Source of the DNA: Spirochaetota bacterium
GTDB lineage: Bacteria > Spirochaetota > UBA4802 > UB4802
Direction: 5' to 3'
Assembly (NCBI GenBank): GCA_040756435.1
Contig: JBFLZD010000005.1
Location: 1 to 64,000 of the forward strand
DNA: 64,000 nt
Part shown: positions 47,008-56,090 of the stretch, in pieces
Layout: every line of letters starts with the position of its first letter
Numbering within the stretch: the stretch's first letter is position 1
Program-made: the position numbers and the translations under genes
Notes under the pieces: model-generated
What the model saw: only the letters and a program-made list of their open reading frames with translations
Database searches by the model: none
What the model was told of the DNA's origin: nothing

Positions 47008-47371
47008 AAAATTTTAAGTGACTTTTTTTTCCCCATATATTATTATATCTTTATACTATCACTTTTATAAATGATAGTATATACATGGTATTGTATGTGT
47101 TTACCATGCGGGCTTATGGTATAGGCAATTTGATAATCCTTTTATAAATGATGAATATGAAAAAGTTGTTAACCTTACCCATAGCACCTCTTCTACACGG
47201 GGAGACGGTTGCTTAGCCTATCGAAGCATGGTTGCTGAGCCCTTCGATAAACTCAGGGACCATCTATCGAAGCACGGTTGCTCATATTGTTCAAAGCAGG
47301 TGATGAAGTGAATCTATATTGTTTCAGGTAATAATTTAAAGACGTTCATTACATACTATGTGAGGCGCTGT
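47008..47371. other. Intergenic region with inverted and direct repeats
   Basis: TATACTATCA (47052-47061) and TGATAGTATA (47072-47081) form a perfect 10-bp inverted repeat just after ftsK. CTTTTATAAATGAT occurs at 47062-47075 and again about 80 bases later. A further repeat pair lies at 47219-47282. No gene is seen. Confidence 0.5.
47219..47282 (+). repeat. Direct repeat pair around a CCTTCGATAAACTCAGG word
   Basis: TATCGAAGCATGGTTGCT (47219-47236) recurs as TATCGAAGCACGGTTGCT (47265-47282), one difference in 18. Between them is GAGCCCTTCGATAAACTCAGG-like sequence, a common palindromic intergenic repeat type in bacteria. Confidence 0.65.
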
Positions 47372-49033
47372 ATGAAATATACCAAACAAATCACTTTTAT
47401 TGTCATTATTATTATGGCAATAGCCCTTTCTGTCAGTGCAATACCTGGCAAGAAAGTAATAGGCGTTACTGCATTTACCAATCTGTCAAAAGACAAAACG
47501 TTTGACTGGCTGTGTATTGGTATTGCTGATACCATATCCTATAAACTGCGTAATGTTCAGGAATATATACTGGTAGACAGAGTAAACGTTGATAAAATTA
47601 TTGGCGAGCTACAGCTTTCCCAATCCGGGCTCATTGATGAAAATACTGTTGAGGCCGGTAAAGCCTTAGGTGCCAATATTCTTGTTGTTGGCAATTTCCA
47701 GAAATTTGGCAACCAGATACGCATCACAGCAAAGATCGTAGATGTACAATCGCACGCTGTCATCAATCAGGTTCAGGTTACAGGCTCATTGAATGATATA
47801 TTCAACCTGCAGGATTCGCTGGCACTGGGAATCATTGAAAAGAATGATACTACTATCACAACCGAAACAAAAACAAAAATTGTACAGAACGATACCAATA
47901 ACATCAGTGCATACGAATACTTTGTTCGTGGGCAAAAGTTTTTGCTATATCAGTTAGATTATTCTAAAGCCATAGAAATGTATCAGAAGGCAATATCTAT
48001 TGACCCCAACTATGCAATAGCCTATGCAGGTTTGGGTAAAGCATATTCGCTGCGTTCATGGGAACTCAGGGAATATCATAACACCACCGATCCCACACTC
48101 ATTGAAAAATCCTTTCAGAGTAGCAAAAAAGCTTTATCCCTTAATCCAAATTTAGATGAAGCCCATCTGTCACTTGCCCGCTATTATCAGGAAGTGGACC
48201 AGGGGAAAGTACCCAATAAATGGACTTTGTGTGAAGATGAAACCCGCAAAGCACTAGAAATTAACCCCAATAATGGCGAGGCATATCTGCTCTTGAGCAA
48301 AATTTATGCCTACGATATACCCAAATCAGAAATGTATTTAAAGCAGGCAATTGAAAAGAACAAATTTTTAGTAGATGCCCACAACAATTTAGGGATTATT
48401 TATTTAGACCGTGGCGATTTAGACACTGCTTTTTCATATATTAAAAATGCCATCGATATAGATGAAAATTACGTTATTGGCTATATGAATTTAGGCGTTA
48501 TATATGAAAAACGAGGCCAGTATGATAAGGCACTGGAAATGTATAAGATGGCAGTATCAAAATACCCCAATTATATTCTGGGACTGCGTAACTTAGGTAT
48601 AGGCTATCGCAATTTAAACAGGCTTGATGAAGCGTTAGATGCCTTTAACAAAGCGTTGAAACTAAAAAAGGATGATGCACAAACATTAAGCGAGATTGGG
48701 TATGTGTATCTGTTAAAAGCTGATTACACTAAAGCTATCGATTACTTTAAACAATCGCTAAAGTATGATCCTTCATATCGTTATAGCTTAGCTAATTTAG
48801 GATGGTGTCTGGTGCAGCAAGGTAAATACAATGATGCCATCCCGTATTTAGAGAAAGCACACAATGACAACAGAGATTATGCGTGGCCGGCAGGATATTT
48901 AGGATGGTTGTATGAAAACAAATTTCAGGATTACAATAAGGCCCTTTATTGGTATGGCGAGGCATTAAAGCGTGATCCCAATAATCAGGACTATCGCAAT
49001 GCATATAACCGTTTATCAGGTTACTATCGCTAA
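47372..49033 (+). CDS. Exported TPR protein with CsgG/FlgO-like N-terminal domain
   Basis: A 553-residue protein with a signal peptide (KQITFIVIIIMAIALSVSA) and no lipobox. Residues 25-150 resemble the FlgO/CsgG nucleotide-free beta-alpha domain (KVIGVTAFTNLSKDKTFDWLCIGIADTISYKL, then GANILVVGNFQKFGNQIRITAKIVDVQ). About eight or nine TPR units follow from residue 175 to the end. Such proteins are common in spirochaetes and act in the cell envelope as adaptor or assembly scaffolds, but no specific role is known. ATG at 47372 has GAGG 6 bases upstream. The gene ends YYR with TACTATCGC, a near-match of the 9-mer motif. Confidence 0.8.
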   Translation: MKYTKQITFIVIIIMAIALSVSAIPGKKVIGVTAFTNLSKDKTFDWLCIGIADTISYKLRNVQEYILVDRVNVDKIIGELQLSQSGLIDENTVEAGKALGANILVVGNFQKFGNQIRITAKIVDVQSHAVINQVQVTGSLNDIFNLQDSLALGIIEKNDTTITTETKTKIVQNDTNNISAYEYFVRGQKFLLYQLDYSKAIEMYQKAISIDPNYAIAYAGLGKAYSLRSWELREYHNTTDPTLIEKSFQSSKKALSLNPNLDEAHLSLARYYQEVDQGKVPNKWTLCEDETRKALEINPNNGEAYLLLSKIYAYDIPKSEMYLKQAIEKNKFLVDAHNNLGIIYLDRGDLDTAFSYIKNAIDIDENYVIGYMNLGVIYEKRGQYDKALEMYKMAVSKYPNYILGLRNLGIGYRNLNRLDEALDAFNKALKLKKDDAQTLSEIGYVYLLKADYTKAIDYFKQSLKYDPSYRYSLANLGWCLVQQGKYNDAIPYLEKAHNDNRDYAWPAGYLGWLYENKFQDYNKALYWYGEALKRDPNNQDYRNAYNRLSGYYR

Positions 49034-49057
49034 ACTATACTGTATGTATTGTGAGTT

Positions 49058-50056
49058 ATGAAAGAGGCTCTGTATTATACAAAACACGGTGAGGATGCGG
49101 TGCAATGTGTGCTGTGTCCTCACAACTGCATTATAAAAGAAGGAAAGAGTGGTATTTGCAATGCCCGACAGAATACAGGGGGGAAATTATATTCATTAAT
49201 TTATGAAAAACCCTGTGCTACCCATGTTGACCCAATAGAAAAAAAGCCGCTATACCATTTTCTGCCGGGAAGCAGATCCTTTTCCCTTGGCACAGTTGGC
49301 TGTAATTTAAAATGCATGCACTGCCAGAACTGGGAACTATCAACTAGCTCCCCCAATGATGTGTACTGTCATACGCTCACAGCAGATGACTGCGTTAAAT
49401 TGGCAATTCAGTATGAATGCCAGTCAATATCGTACACCTACAATGAACCCAGCATAAACATTGAATACGTTCTTGAAACAGCTGTCAAGGCTCATGATAA
49501 GGGAATTAAGAATGTCATGGTTACCAATGGATTTATCAACGAAGAGCCATTACGTGATCTTTACAGACATATTGATGCAGCAAATGTTGATCTGAAAGCT
49601 TTTGATGATGACTTTTATAAAAAAATTTGCAAGGCACGCTTAGAACCGGTATTAAAAACATTAACTATTCTTAAAGAGATGAATGTATGGATTGAGGTTA
49701 CCAACCTGGTTATCCCCACACACAACGATGATGTAACCATGATTCAAAAGCTTGTGGATTGGTTTGTTCACAATTTAGGTACCGATGTCCCGCTGCATTT
49801 CACAGCCTTTTACCCTGCACACAAATTGACAAATGTCCCCCCTACACCTTTCAGGGTGTTGAAACAGGCGTATGACATTGCGTATAAAGCCGGTATTAAA
49901 TTTATATATTTAGGCAATGTCCGCGAACGCTCGGTTACCCGCTGTCCATCGTGTGGCCGTGACCTTGTTGTACGTAGTGGATTCAACGTGATGCGCACCA
50001 ACCTTCATGACGGGAAATGTATATGCCAAACACCCATACCAGGGGTGTGGCGATAG
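49058..50056 (+). CDS. amrS: Radical SAM enzyme of the AmmeMemoRadiSam (AmrS) system
   Basis: A 332-residue radical SAM protein related to pyruvate-formate-lyase activating enzymes. An N-terminal zinc-like motif, CVLCPHNCIIKEGKSGIC, precedes the [4Fe-4S] motif C82, C86, C89 in TVGCNLKCMHCQNW. Another Cys group, CPSCGRDL, is near the C-terminus. The family is defined by neighbourhood with AMMECR1 and Memo proteins, but neither lies beside this copy, so the substrate is unknown. Its last codons and TAG stop are formed by a GCGATAGTT motif (W-R-stop). Confidence 0.85.
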   Translation: MKEALYYTKHGEDAVQCVLCPHNCIIKEGKSGICNARQNTGGKLYSLIYEKPCATHVDPIEKKPLYHFLPGSRSFSLGTVGCNLKCMHCQNWELSTSSPNDVYCHTLTADDCVKLAIQYECQSISYTYNEPSINIEYVLETAVKAHDKGIKNVMVTNGFINEEPLRDLYRHIDAANVDLKAFDDDFYKKICKARLEPVLKTLTILKEMNVWIEVTNLVIPTHNDDVTMIQKLVDWFVHNLGTDVPLHFTAFYPAHKLTNVPPTPFRVLKQAYDIAYKAGIKFIYLGNVRERSVTRCPSCGRDLVVRSGFNVMRTNLHDGKCICQTPIPGVWR

Positions 50057-50058
50057 TT
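50050..50058 (+). repeat. GCGATAGTT motif forming a stop codon
   Basis: The motif supplies the last CGA codon and TAG stop of the radical SAM gene. This phase cannot occur inside a gene. Confidence 0.6.
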
Positions 50059-50059
50059 A

Positions 50060-50344
50060 CTATGAATGAGCTTCAACCTGGTACAACTCATCCTTGACGG
50101 GCAAGGCTTTCCGTAGATTCTTTATATATGGATAAAGATCCCCTGCTTCAACATAATAATCACATTCATCCATTGTACGCCGTGCAACGGTAAAATATTT
50201 GTGAACCTTTTCTTCGCCAGATCGCTTCAGCCACTGTTTCTTATTGCATCGTACACGTAACACAAAGGTTTTATTATCACCTTCATAATGCCTGAAAACA
50301 GTACAGTGCATGCAATTGGCACAAAAGACCTTATTTTCTTCCAT
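50060..50344 (-). CDS. Small Cys-rich protein of unknown function
   Basis: A 94-residue soluble protein with C8, C11 and C14 in CANCMHC, then C33 (VRCNKKQW) and C61 (DECDYY). The CxxC pattern suggests a zinc or iron-sulfur site using four or five Cys. No known domain is recognised. It begins with a good context for initiation and converges on the radical SAM gene, its stop 3 bases from that gene's stop. It may be a small metal-binding protein conserved in the lineage, since the gene's codon use is like its neighbours'. Confidence 0.7.
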   Translation of the reverse strand: MEENKVFCANCMHCTVFRHYEGDNKTFVLRVRCNKKQWLKRSGEEKVHKYFTVARRTMDECDYYVEAGDLYPYIKNLRKALPVKDELYQVEAHS

Positions 50345-50548
50345 GTATCAACTCCTGACAGGTATAGTATCTATATGTATGAAAATACTTCAACTGGTAT
50401 GTTTTAGTTAATATAGCATATTTTGAAAAAAAATCAAGCATTGTATTGGTGGTTTATGACAATTGTCAGCATGGGTTTTTTTTGCAAGCATTTTTTTGGG
50501 GAATCTTGAATCTGCAATATTTTTTACCGGTGTATGTTGCATCTATTC

Positions 50549-50576
50549 TTGACAAATAGTAATTGTAGATAATACT
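50549..50576 (+). promoter_or_regulatory. Candidate promoter of pncA
   Basis: TTGACA (50549-50554), a 16-base spacer and AATACT (50571-50576), 24 bases before the ATG, which has GAAAGGGGG ahead of it. Confidence 0.55.
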
Positions 50577-50599
50577 TTCTGGTAGAAAGGGGGTACACT

Positions 50600-51277
50600 A
50601 TGACAACGCTTACTACCTTGCATAATTACGGCAGCACAACAATTTTGCTGACAGATGCGCTTCTGGTAATAGATATGCAGTACGACTTTATGCCGGGTGG
50701 CTCATTGCCAGTTGCGGAAGGCAACTCTATAGTAAAGTCTATAGCACAGTTAATGGAAAAATTCTTTGCAAAAGGTGCCACCGTTGTATGCACACAGGAC
50801 TGGCATCCCAAGAATCACCGCTCATTTGCATCATCCCACGGCAAACAACCCTACGACCCTATACAGGAGGCTGGCCTGGGACCGGTGCTGTGGCCTGATC
50901 ACTGTGTCATAGGCTCAAAAGGGGCAGAGCTTCATCACGATCTTTCTGTACAATACTGCCACCTCATTGTGCGAAAAGGCTACAACATACACATTGATAG
51001 CTATTCAGCTTTTCTTGAAAATGATAAACAAACACCAACGGGGCTATCGGGATATCTTTCAAGCCGAGGTGTAAAACGTATATTTTTGTGTGGACTTGCG
51101 TTTGACTACTGTGTGCATTTTAGTGCGGTTGACGGCGCCAGTGCAGGTTTTGAAGCAGTGGTAATTACTGATTGCACAAAAGCAGTCAACTCACCAGCTA
51201 CAAGCGTGGATGACGCCATTGCTAATATGAAAGCTCACAATGTCAAATTTTGCACATCAGCTGACCTGTCATTCTAA
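50600..51277 (+). CDS. pncA: Nicotinamidase / isochorismatase-fold amidase
   Basis: Hydrolyses nicotinamide to nicotinate in NAD salvage. The 225-residue protein has the catalytic triad of PncA: D25 (LVIDMQYDF), the basic residue in IVRKGYN, and nucleophile C171 (GLAFDYCVHF). The metal site is probably in TQDWHPKNHRSF. Gene-length and motif order match PncA better than other isochorismatase-like hydrolases. Its 3' end overlaps the convergent histidine kinase gene by 9 bases. Confidence 0.9.
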   Translation: MTTLTTLHNYGSTTILLTDALLVIDMQYDFMPGGSLPVAEGNSIVKSIAQLMEKFFAKGATVVCTQDWHPKNHRSFASSHGKQPYDPIQEAGLGPVLWPDHCVIGSKGAELHHDLSVQYCHLIVRKGYNIHIDSYSAFLENDKQTPTGLSGYLSSRGVKRIFLCGLAFDYCVHFSAVDGASAGFEAVVITDCTKAVNSPATSVDDAIANMKAHNVKFCTSADLSF

Positions 51278-52531
51278 TGGCAACTCAACGGTAAACTCAG
51301 CATACTGCCCCACCGCTGAGTTTGCATAGATTCTGCCATTGTGCAGGTACACAATATTCCACGTCACAAAAAGCCCAATGCCCGATCCTTTGCGGGCAAG
51401 GAGTTCGTCCGTTTCAATGCGTGAAAATCGTTTGAATAATTTATGCTTCTCTGTTTCAGGAAATCCAGGGCCAGTATTCCACACGCTGATTCTGCATAGA
51501 GTGCCTTCTTTTTTTACGGTTATGCGCACAGTACCGCTATCACTATTGTACTTAATGGCATTGCTTAAAAGATTGTGCATTACAATCTTCATAGCATCGG
51601 GATCGCACTGTAGCTGTACATCCTCGTAGTGTTTTTCAACTGTTATATGTTTTGCATCAGCCTGGGGCTGCACAATGGCAAGTGCAGGTTCAATAATATC
51701 ATGTGCGATAGTTACTGTTGATTTGCGTATTGGCATTGAACCAGTCTCAAGACGGGCTAAGTTCAAATATTCATTTACTATCGTTAACAGATATTCTGCT
51801 TGCACAAGAATACGATCAATGGTGTTTTTGCAATGCTCAGGGATTTCCCCAAAATACCCCTGCTTGAGTGTGGTACCTAACGTTACTATAGATGAAAGCG
51901 GACTTTTTAGCTCATGGGTTACAAACGATAGCATCTCCATGTATGCGTTTATTGCCTGGGTCAATTGCTCTATACGGTATGCTTTTTCAACAGCCTGGCT
52001 CAACCGCTCTATCATTGCCTGATGCAGTGCAATTTCCCTTTTTCCATACATATTCTTTTTACGGGAACTTCTGAACAACACTCCCACAATGCGCCCTTCC
52101 ACATACAGGGGGCAGGTCATGCTTGACATCACTCCTTCTTTTAAAAGCAGCCATGTTGACTGGCTTTCAGGATTTTTTTTGTAATATTCTTCTAAGTCAT
52201 TGATGATTCGTGGCATTTTATCCTGAAATATTTTTTCAAGAGAACTTCCCTTAAGGTCGGCAGTATATCCTTTATCTAAATACAGAGGGCTGTATGATGC
52301 TACCACGTGATACAGTGTTAACCGTTTACCATCATCTGAAAATGCAATGCCAATCCTGTCGCAGGGCATAATATGTTGTGTTTCTTTAAAGAAATATTCT
52401 ATGATGTCAATCAGTGACTGCCCTGAAGCTATCTTTTGATTTATTGTATCAAGGGCTTTAACTTCTTCTGGTGTTAAAACAATTTCTTCACCTTTATCCT
52501 GTATATAAGAAATTGTGTCACGCTTCTCCAT
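51269..52531 (-). CDS. GAF sensor histidine kinase
   Basis: A 420-residue soluble kinase. A GAF domain (about 30-180) precedes the HisKA helix pair with H-box FVTHELKSPLSSI, then the HATPase domain (about 290-420) with N-box HNLLSNAIKYN, DxGxG-like WNTGPGF and GSGIGLF. No transmembrane segment or receiver is present, and no response regulator is adjacent, so it is an orphan. It senses a cytoplasmic signal. The HD-GYP response regulator at 29899 is a possible but unproven partner. Confidence 0.9.
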   Translation of the reverse strand: MEKRDTISYIQDKGEEIVLTPEEVKALDTINQKIASGQSLIDIIEYFFKETQHIMPCDRIGIAFSDDGKRLTLYHVVASYSPLYLDKGYTADLKGSSLEKIFQDKMPRIINDLEEYYKKNPESQSTWLLLKEGVMSSMTCPLYVEGRIVGVLFRSSRKKNMYGKREIALHQAMIERLSQAVEKAYRIEQLTQAINAYMEMLSFVTHELKSPLSSIVTLGTTLKQGYFGEIPEHCKNTIDRILVQAEYLLTIVNEYLNLARLETGSMPIRKSTVTIAHDIIEPALAIVQPQADAKHITVEKHYEDVQLQCDPDAMKIVMHNLLSNAIKYNSDSGTVRITVKKEGTLCRISVWNTGPGFPETEKHKLFKRFSRIETDELLARKGSGIGLFVTWNIVYLHNGRIYANSAVGQYAEFTVELPLE

Positions 52532-52630
52532 GCATATTCCTCATTGTTTTTTTAGCTACTCTTACAGGAGCTATACAATTATGCAAGGTTTTTATGTATT
52601 CGTATGCCCTTCTTATTCTATTCAATTAAT

Positions 52631-53803
52631 TTATACATTTGATGGTATTGGTGCGGTATCCATATAGTGCTTTGCAATGATGAGGCGTTGTATCTCGCTT
52701 GTCCCTTCGTAGATAGTAGTGACGCGCACATCACGGTACAGACGCTCAACAGGATATTCTTTGGTGTAGCCATAGCCCCCCAGTATCTGCATGGCATCAT
52801 AACAGGCTTTATTTGCCGCCTCAGTGGCAAAAAGTTTTGCCATTGAAGCTTCCTTCATAAACGGCATACCATGTTCTTTTTTATATGCAGCCTGAAGTAA
52901 CAATAGGCGTGCGGCTTCAAGATGAGTGTAGTTGTCGGCAATCATCCACTGTATTGCCTGATTGTGTATAATGGGTTTGTCAAACTGTATGCGCTCCTTT
53001 GCATAGCTGGTTGCATAATCCATGGCAGCAAGACCAATCCCCAGTGCCATAGAACCAATGCCAATACGCCCGCCACCTAACTCACGCACCGCTATCCTGA
53101 ATCCATCATTGAGTGTACCTAATAGATTTTCTTTTGGAACTTTGCAGTTATCAAGAATTATCTCATTGGTAGAAGAGCCCACTTGTCCCATTTTATGTTC
53201 ATCCCTGCCAACAATAAATCCTTCAAAATGTGGCTCCACTAAAAATGCACTGATGCCCCTACCTTTAGGTGCATTTTTATTGGTAACAGCCCACACCACA
53301 AATACCCCTGCATACTCAGCACTGGTTATGAATACCTTTTTTCCATTGAGCATCCAAAAATCTCCACTATCCGTTGCCGTTGTTTTCATTGCTGCAGGGT
53401 CAGAGCCTGCCTCTGCCTCAGTCAGGCCAAAGCTCCCTGCATAAAAGCTACCATTGCAAAGTGGAGGAATATACCGTTGCTTCTGCTCTTCTGTCCCCAC
53501 TGATTGTATTACCTCTGCCACCATATTGGTTACCGAAGTTGTCACAGCAGTAGCTGCACAAGCTTTGCCAAGTTCTGTCATCACCAGTGAAAATGCAACA
53601 CTACCTGCGCCCGTGCCCCCATACCGTGGGTCAACAGCAATGCCGTTAAAACCTAACGCCGCCAGTTTTTTCAGGTTGGATTTCAAAATCTTTCTGTCTT
53701 TTGATGTATCCAGTGTGGAAGCAACTGGTTCAAGTTCCTGTTTTGCAAATTTAGCAGCTGTTTCCTGAATGATTTGTTGTTCCTGCGTTAAACTGAAATT
53801 CAT
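52631..53803 (-). CDS. acd: Acyl-CoA dehydrogenase
   Basis: FAD-dependent oxidation of short-chain acyl-CoA (butyryl-CoA type) or its reverse with electron-transfer flavoprotein. The 390-residue protein has all three domains: LTEAEAGSDPAAMKTTA, the FAD-binding WVTSAEY-like GKKVFITSAEYAG, and the catalytic-base segment YEGTSEIQRLIIAKH (catalytic Glu in the YEGT region). ATG at 53803 is preceded by AGAGGTGAGCC; the longer upstream frame overlaps hbd. It is the third gene of the thiolase-Hbd-Acd operon. EtfAB genes are not in the window. Confidence 0.95.
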   Translation of the reverse strand: MNFSLTQEQQIIQETAAKFAKQELEPVASTLDTSKDRKILKSNLKKLAALGFNGIAVDPRYGGTGAGSVAFSLVMTELGKACAATAVTTSVTNMVAEVIQSVGTEEQKQRYIPPLCNGSFYAGSFGLTEAEAGSDPAAMKTTATDSGDFWMLNGKKVFITSAEYAGVFVVWAVTNKNAPKGRGISAFLVEPHFEGFIVGRDEHKMGQVGSSTNEIILDNCKVPKENLLGTLNDGFRIAVRELGGGRIGIGSMALGIGLAAMDYATSYAKERIQFDKPIIHNQAIQWMIADNYTHLEAARLLLLQAAYKKEHGMPFMKEASMAKLFATEAANKACYDAMQILGGYGYTKEYPVERLYRDVRVTTIYEGTSEIQRLIIAKHYMDTAPIPSNV

Positions 53804-53816
53804 TGGCTCACCTCTT

Positions 53817-54677
53817 TTATGTGTAATCGTAAAACCCTTTGCCGGTTTTTCGCCCCAACCAGCCTGATTCAACATAGCGCCTGAGGAGCGGGCACGGCCT
53901 GTATTTTGAATCCTTAAACCCCTCATAAAGTGTTTCCATAATAGCTAAACATGTATCAAGCCCAATTAGGTCAGCCAGTGCCAGTGGCCCCATAGGATGG
54001 TTCATTCCTAATTTCATCACCGTGTCTATGGACTCCCGTGTTCCTACCCCTTCGTACAGGCTATATATGGCTTCATTAATCATTGGCATGAAGATGCGGT
54101 TAGAAATAAATCCCGGATAATCATGAGCTTCAGCTGGTGTCTTCCCTAATTTGAGCGATAGTTCCCATGTTACATCAAATGTTTCCTGCGATGTGGGTAA
54201 CGCCCGTATAATCTCAACAAGCTTCATGACCAGTACTGGATTCATAAAATGCATCCCAATAACCTTATCCGGGCGCTTTGTCACTGCAGCAATTCGGCCT
54301 ATGGGAATTGAAGAAGTATTGGTGGCACATATAACATGAGGCCTGCATATGGTGTCTAAATCTTTAAATATTTTTAATTTGATCTCCTGATTTTCGGTTG
54401 CAGCTTCCACAACAAAATCAGCACGTGCAAACTCTTTAAACTCACTTGTTGCTCTAACCTTCTCCATTATGTTTTGCATAGCATCCTGCGTTATTTTTCC
54501 TTTTGTAACATCTTTGGAAAGTACCCCGTTAATATACGTTATACCTTTTAACGCCAATTCTTCTGTTACATCATACAGAATAACCGAGAATCCACTTACG
54601 GCTGCAACACAGGCAATCCCTGAGCCCATCTGCCCTGCACCTGCAATACCAATGGTTTTTATATCATTTATTTTCAT
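53817..54677 (-). CDS. hbd: 3-hydroxybutyryl-CoA dehydrogenase
   Basis: NAD-dependent interconversion of acetoacetyl-CoA and 3-hydroxybutyryl-CoA. The 286-residue protein has the N-terminal dinucleotide fold GIAGAGQMGSGIA, the catalytic-site motif HFMNPVLVMKLVEI with His and Glu, and SNRIFMPMINEA. It is the middle gene of the operon. A GCGATAGTT motif encodes ELS inside it. With acd and the thiolase it covers C4 acyl-CoA metabolism; a crotonase for the remaining step is not encoded here. Confidence 0.95.
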   Translation of the reverse strand: MKINDIKTIGIAGAGQMGSGIACVAAVSGFSVILYDVTEELALKGITYINGVLSKDVTKGKITQDAMQNIMEKVRATSEFKEFARADFVVEAATENQEIKLKIFKDLDTICRPHVICATNTSSIPIGRIAAVTKRPDKVIGMHFMNPVLVMKLVEIIRALPTSQETFDVTWELSLKLGKTPAEAHDYPGFISNRIFMPMINEAIYSLYEGVGTRESIDTVMKLGMNHPMGPLALADLIGLDTCLAIMETLYEGFKDSKYRPCPLLRRYVESGWLGRKTGKGFYDYT

Positions 54678-54689
54678 ACCTTTCCTCCA

Positions 54690-55859
54690 TTATCGTTTCA
54701 CAATTAATGAAACCGCTTCGCCACCACCCAAACACAGCGATGCCAATCCCACACGTTTATTCTGCCGAATCATTTCATGAAGCAATGTTACCAGGATACG
54801 CGCTCCACTTGCACCAATGGGATGCCCTAATGCTACACTTCCGCCATTAACATTGACCTTTGCACTATCAAGACCCAGCTCTTTGAGCACGCCAACTGTT
54901 GATCCACTGAATGCTTCGTTGATCTCGTAAAGGTCTACATCCTGCAAAGATATCCCTTCTTTTTTAAGGCATTTAGGAATAGCCAAAATAGGTGCCATCA
55001 GGACATATTTCATGTCAATACCTGCTGAAGCCTGTGCACCAATGGTTGCTAAAACACGGCATCCCAACTCTTTTGCTTTTTTCTGTGACATCACCACCAC
55101 CGCCGCAGCACCATCGCTTATTATAGAAGCATTGCCTGCAGTGGTAACACCACCCTCTTTAAATGCAGGCTTCATTTTCGTCAGTGCTTCATACGGTGTT
55201 GGTTTTGGGCACTCATCAGTATCAAACATTAGTTCCTTTTGTTTGTGGGCGATAGTTACCGGAACTATCTCCTCCTTAAATTTCCCTGCCTGTATTGCAT
55301 TTAAGGCCCTTTCATATGAAAGCGCAGCATACCTGTCCTGCTCTTCCCTGCTCACATTATATTTTTCACAGCACAATTCATTAGACATACCCATATGAAA
55401 ATCATTGACCACATCCCACAACCCATCATGAACCATATGGTCTTTGAGCTGACCATCACCCATGCGGTAACCAAACCGTGCCTTTTCAAGATAGTATGGT
55501 GCCATACTCATATTCTCCATACCACCAGCCACCACTACATCAGCATCCCCACAAGAAACAGCCTGTTCTGCAAGCATAACCGCTTTTAGACCAGAGCCAC
55601 ATACTTTATTTATAGTTAAGCATTCTACTTCCCAGGGAAGATGTGCTTTGATAGCAGCCTGCCGTGCCGGGTTTTGCCCATAACCACAGGGAAGAACCTG
55701 CCCCATTATGACTTCATTGACATCTTCTTTTAAAATTCCTGCACGCTTAATGGCTTCTTCAATGACAATGGCTCCCAGGTGCGTTGCGGGTATGGTAGAT
55801 AAAGAACCATTAAAATTTCCCAGAGCAGTTCTTACAGCACTTACAATAACAGCATTCAT
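54690..55859 (-). CDS. atoB: Acetyl-CoA acetyltransferase (thiolase)
   Basis: Condenses two acetyl-CoA to acetoacetyl-CoA or cleaves it. The 389-residue protein has the nucleophilic Cys in NKVCGSGLKA, the GHPIGASG histidine and the second Cys in SLCLGGGEA. ATG at 55859 follows TGGAGGTTGCC; a longer frame adds an unconserved leader. First gene of the operon with hbd 12 bases and acd 13 bases further on. The pathway could run as beta-oxidation or as butyrate/polyhydroxybutyrate synthesis. A long hairpin and repeat lie upstream at 55992-56090. Confidence 0.95.
   Translation of the reverse strand: MNAVIVSAVRTALGNFNGSLSTIPATHLGAIVIEEAIKRAGILKEDVNEVIMGQVLPCGYGQNPARQAAIKAHLPWEVECLTINKVCGSGLKAVMLAEQAVSCGDADVVVAGGMENMSMAPYYLEKARFGYRMGDGQLKDHMVHDGLWDVVNDFHMGMSNELCCEKYNVSREEQDRYAALSYERALNAIQAGKFKEEIVPVTIAHKQKELMFDTDECPKPTPYEALTKMKPAFKEGGVTTAGNASIISDGAAAVVVMSQKKAKELGCRVLATIGAQASAGIDMKYVLMAPILAIPKCLKKEGISLQDVDLYEINEAFSGSTVGVLKELGLDSAKVNVNGGSVALGHPIGASGARILVTLLHEMIRQNKRVGLASLCLGGGEAVSLIVKR
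55248..55272. repeat. Palindromic pair of GCGATAGTT motifs inside the thiolase gene
   Basis: GGCGATAGTT (55248-55257), spacer ACCGG, and AACTATCTCC (55263-55272) form an inverted pair with one mismatch. Exact GCGATAGTT copies on the plus strand start at 1348, 6773, 10366, 14530, 32388, 37072, 45269, 50050, 51705, 54155 and 55249. Exact copies on the minus strand occupy plus-strand positions starting at 6263, 10875, 17905, 32199, 36464, 43942 and 63366. Confidence 0.75.
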
Positions 55860-55991
55860 TGGCAACCTCCATTTTTTGTATGTCAACAAAACACAAATTT
55901 AATTCTTAAAAATATAATCAAAATGTCAAAAATATTTTTTAATACATGATGATTTTTCAGCAATAATTCCTTAAAAAATTTCATAATGAAT

Positions 55992-56036
55992 ATAGTGTAC
56001 ACCCTCGCCGCCGAAGGCGGCGGGGGTGTACACTAT
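55992..56036. repeat. GC-rich 21-bp stem hairpin between divergent genes
   Basis: Left arm 55992-56012 and right arm 56016-56036 pair along 21 positions (one G-T) with a GAA loop. The inner part CGCCGCC/GGCGGCG is far richer in GC than the surroundings. Both flanking genes point away, so it is not needed as their terminator. Confidence 0.8.
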
Positions 56037-56090
56037 TTTATACTTTATTCAAATTTCCACATTCAGGAATAATTAGTGATGATTTTTTAT
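56031..56090. repeat. Copy B of the ~50-bp dispersed repeat
   Basis: Matches 120-178 through CTATTTTATA, TTCAAATTTC and AGGAATAATTA with about six differences. It again adjoins a hairpin. Confidence 0.65.
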
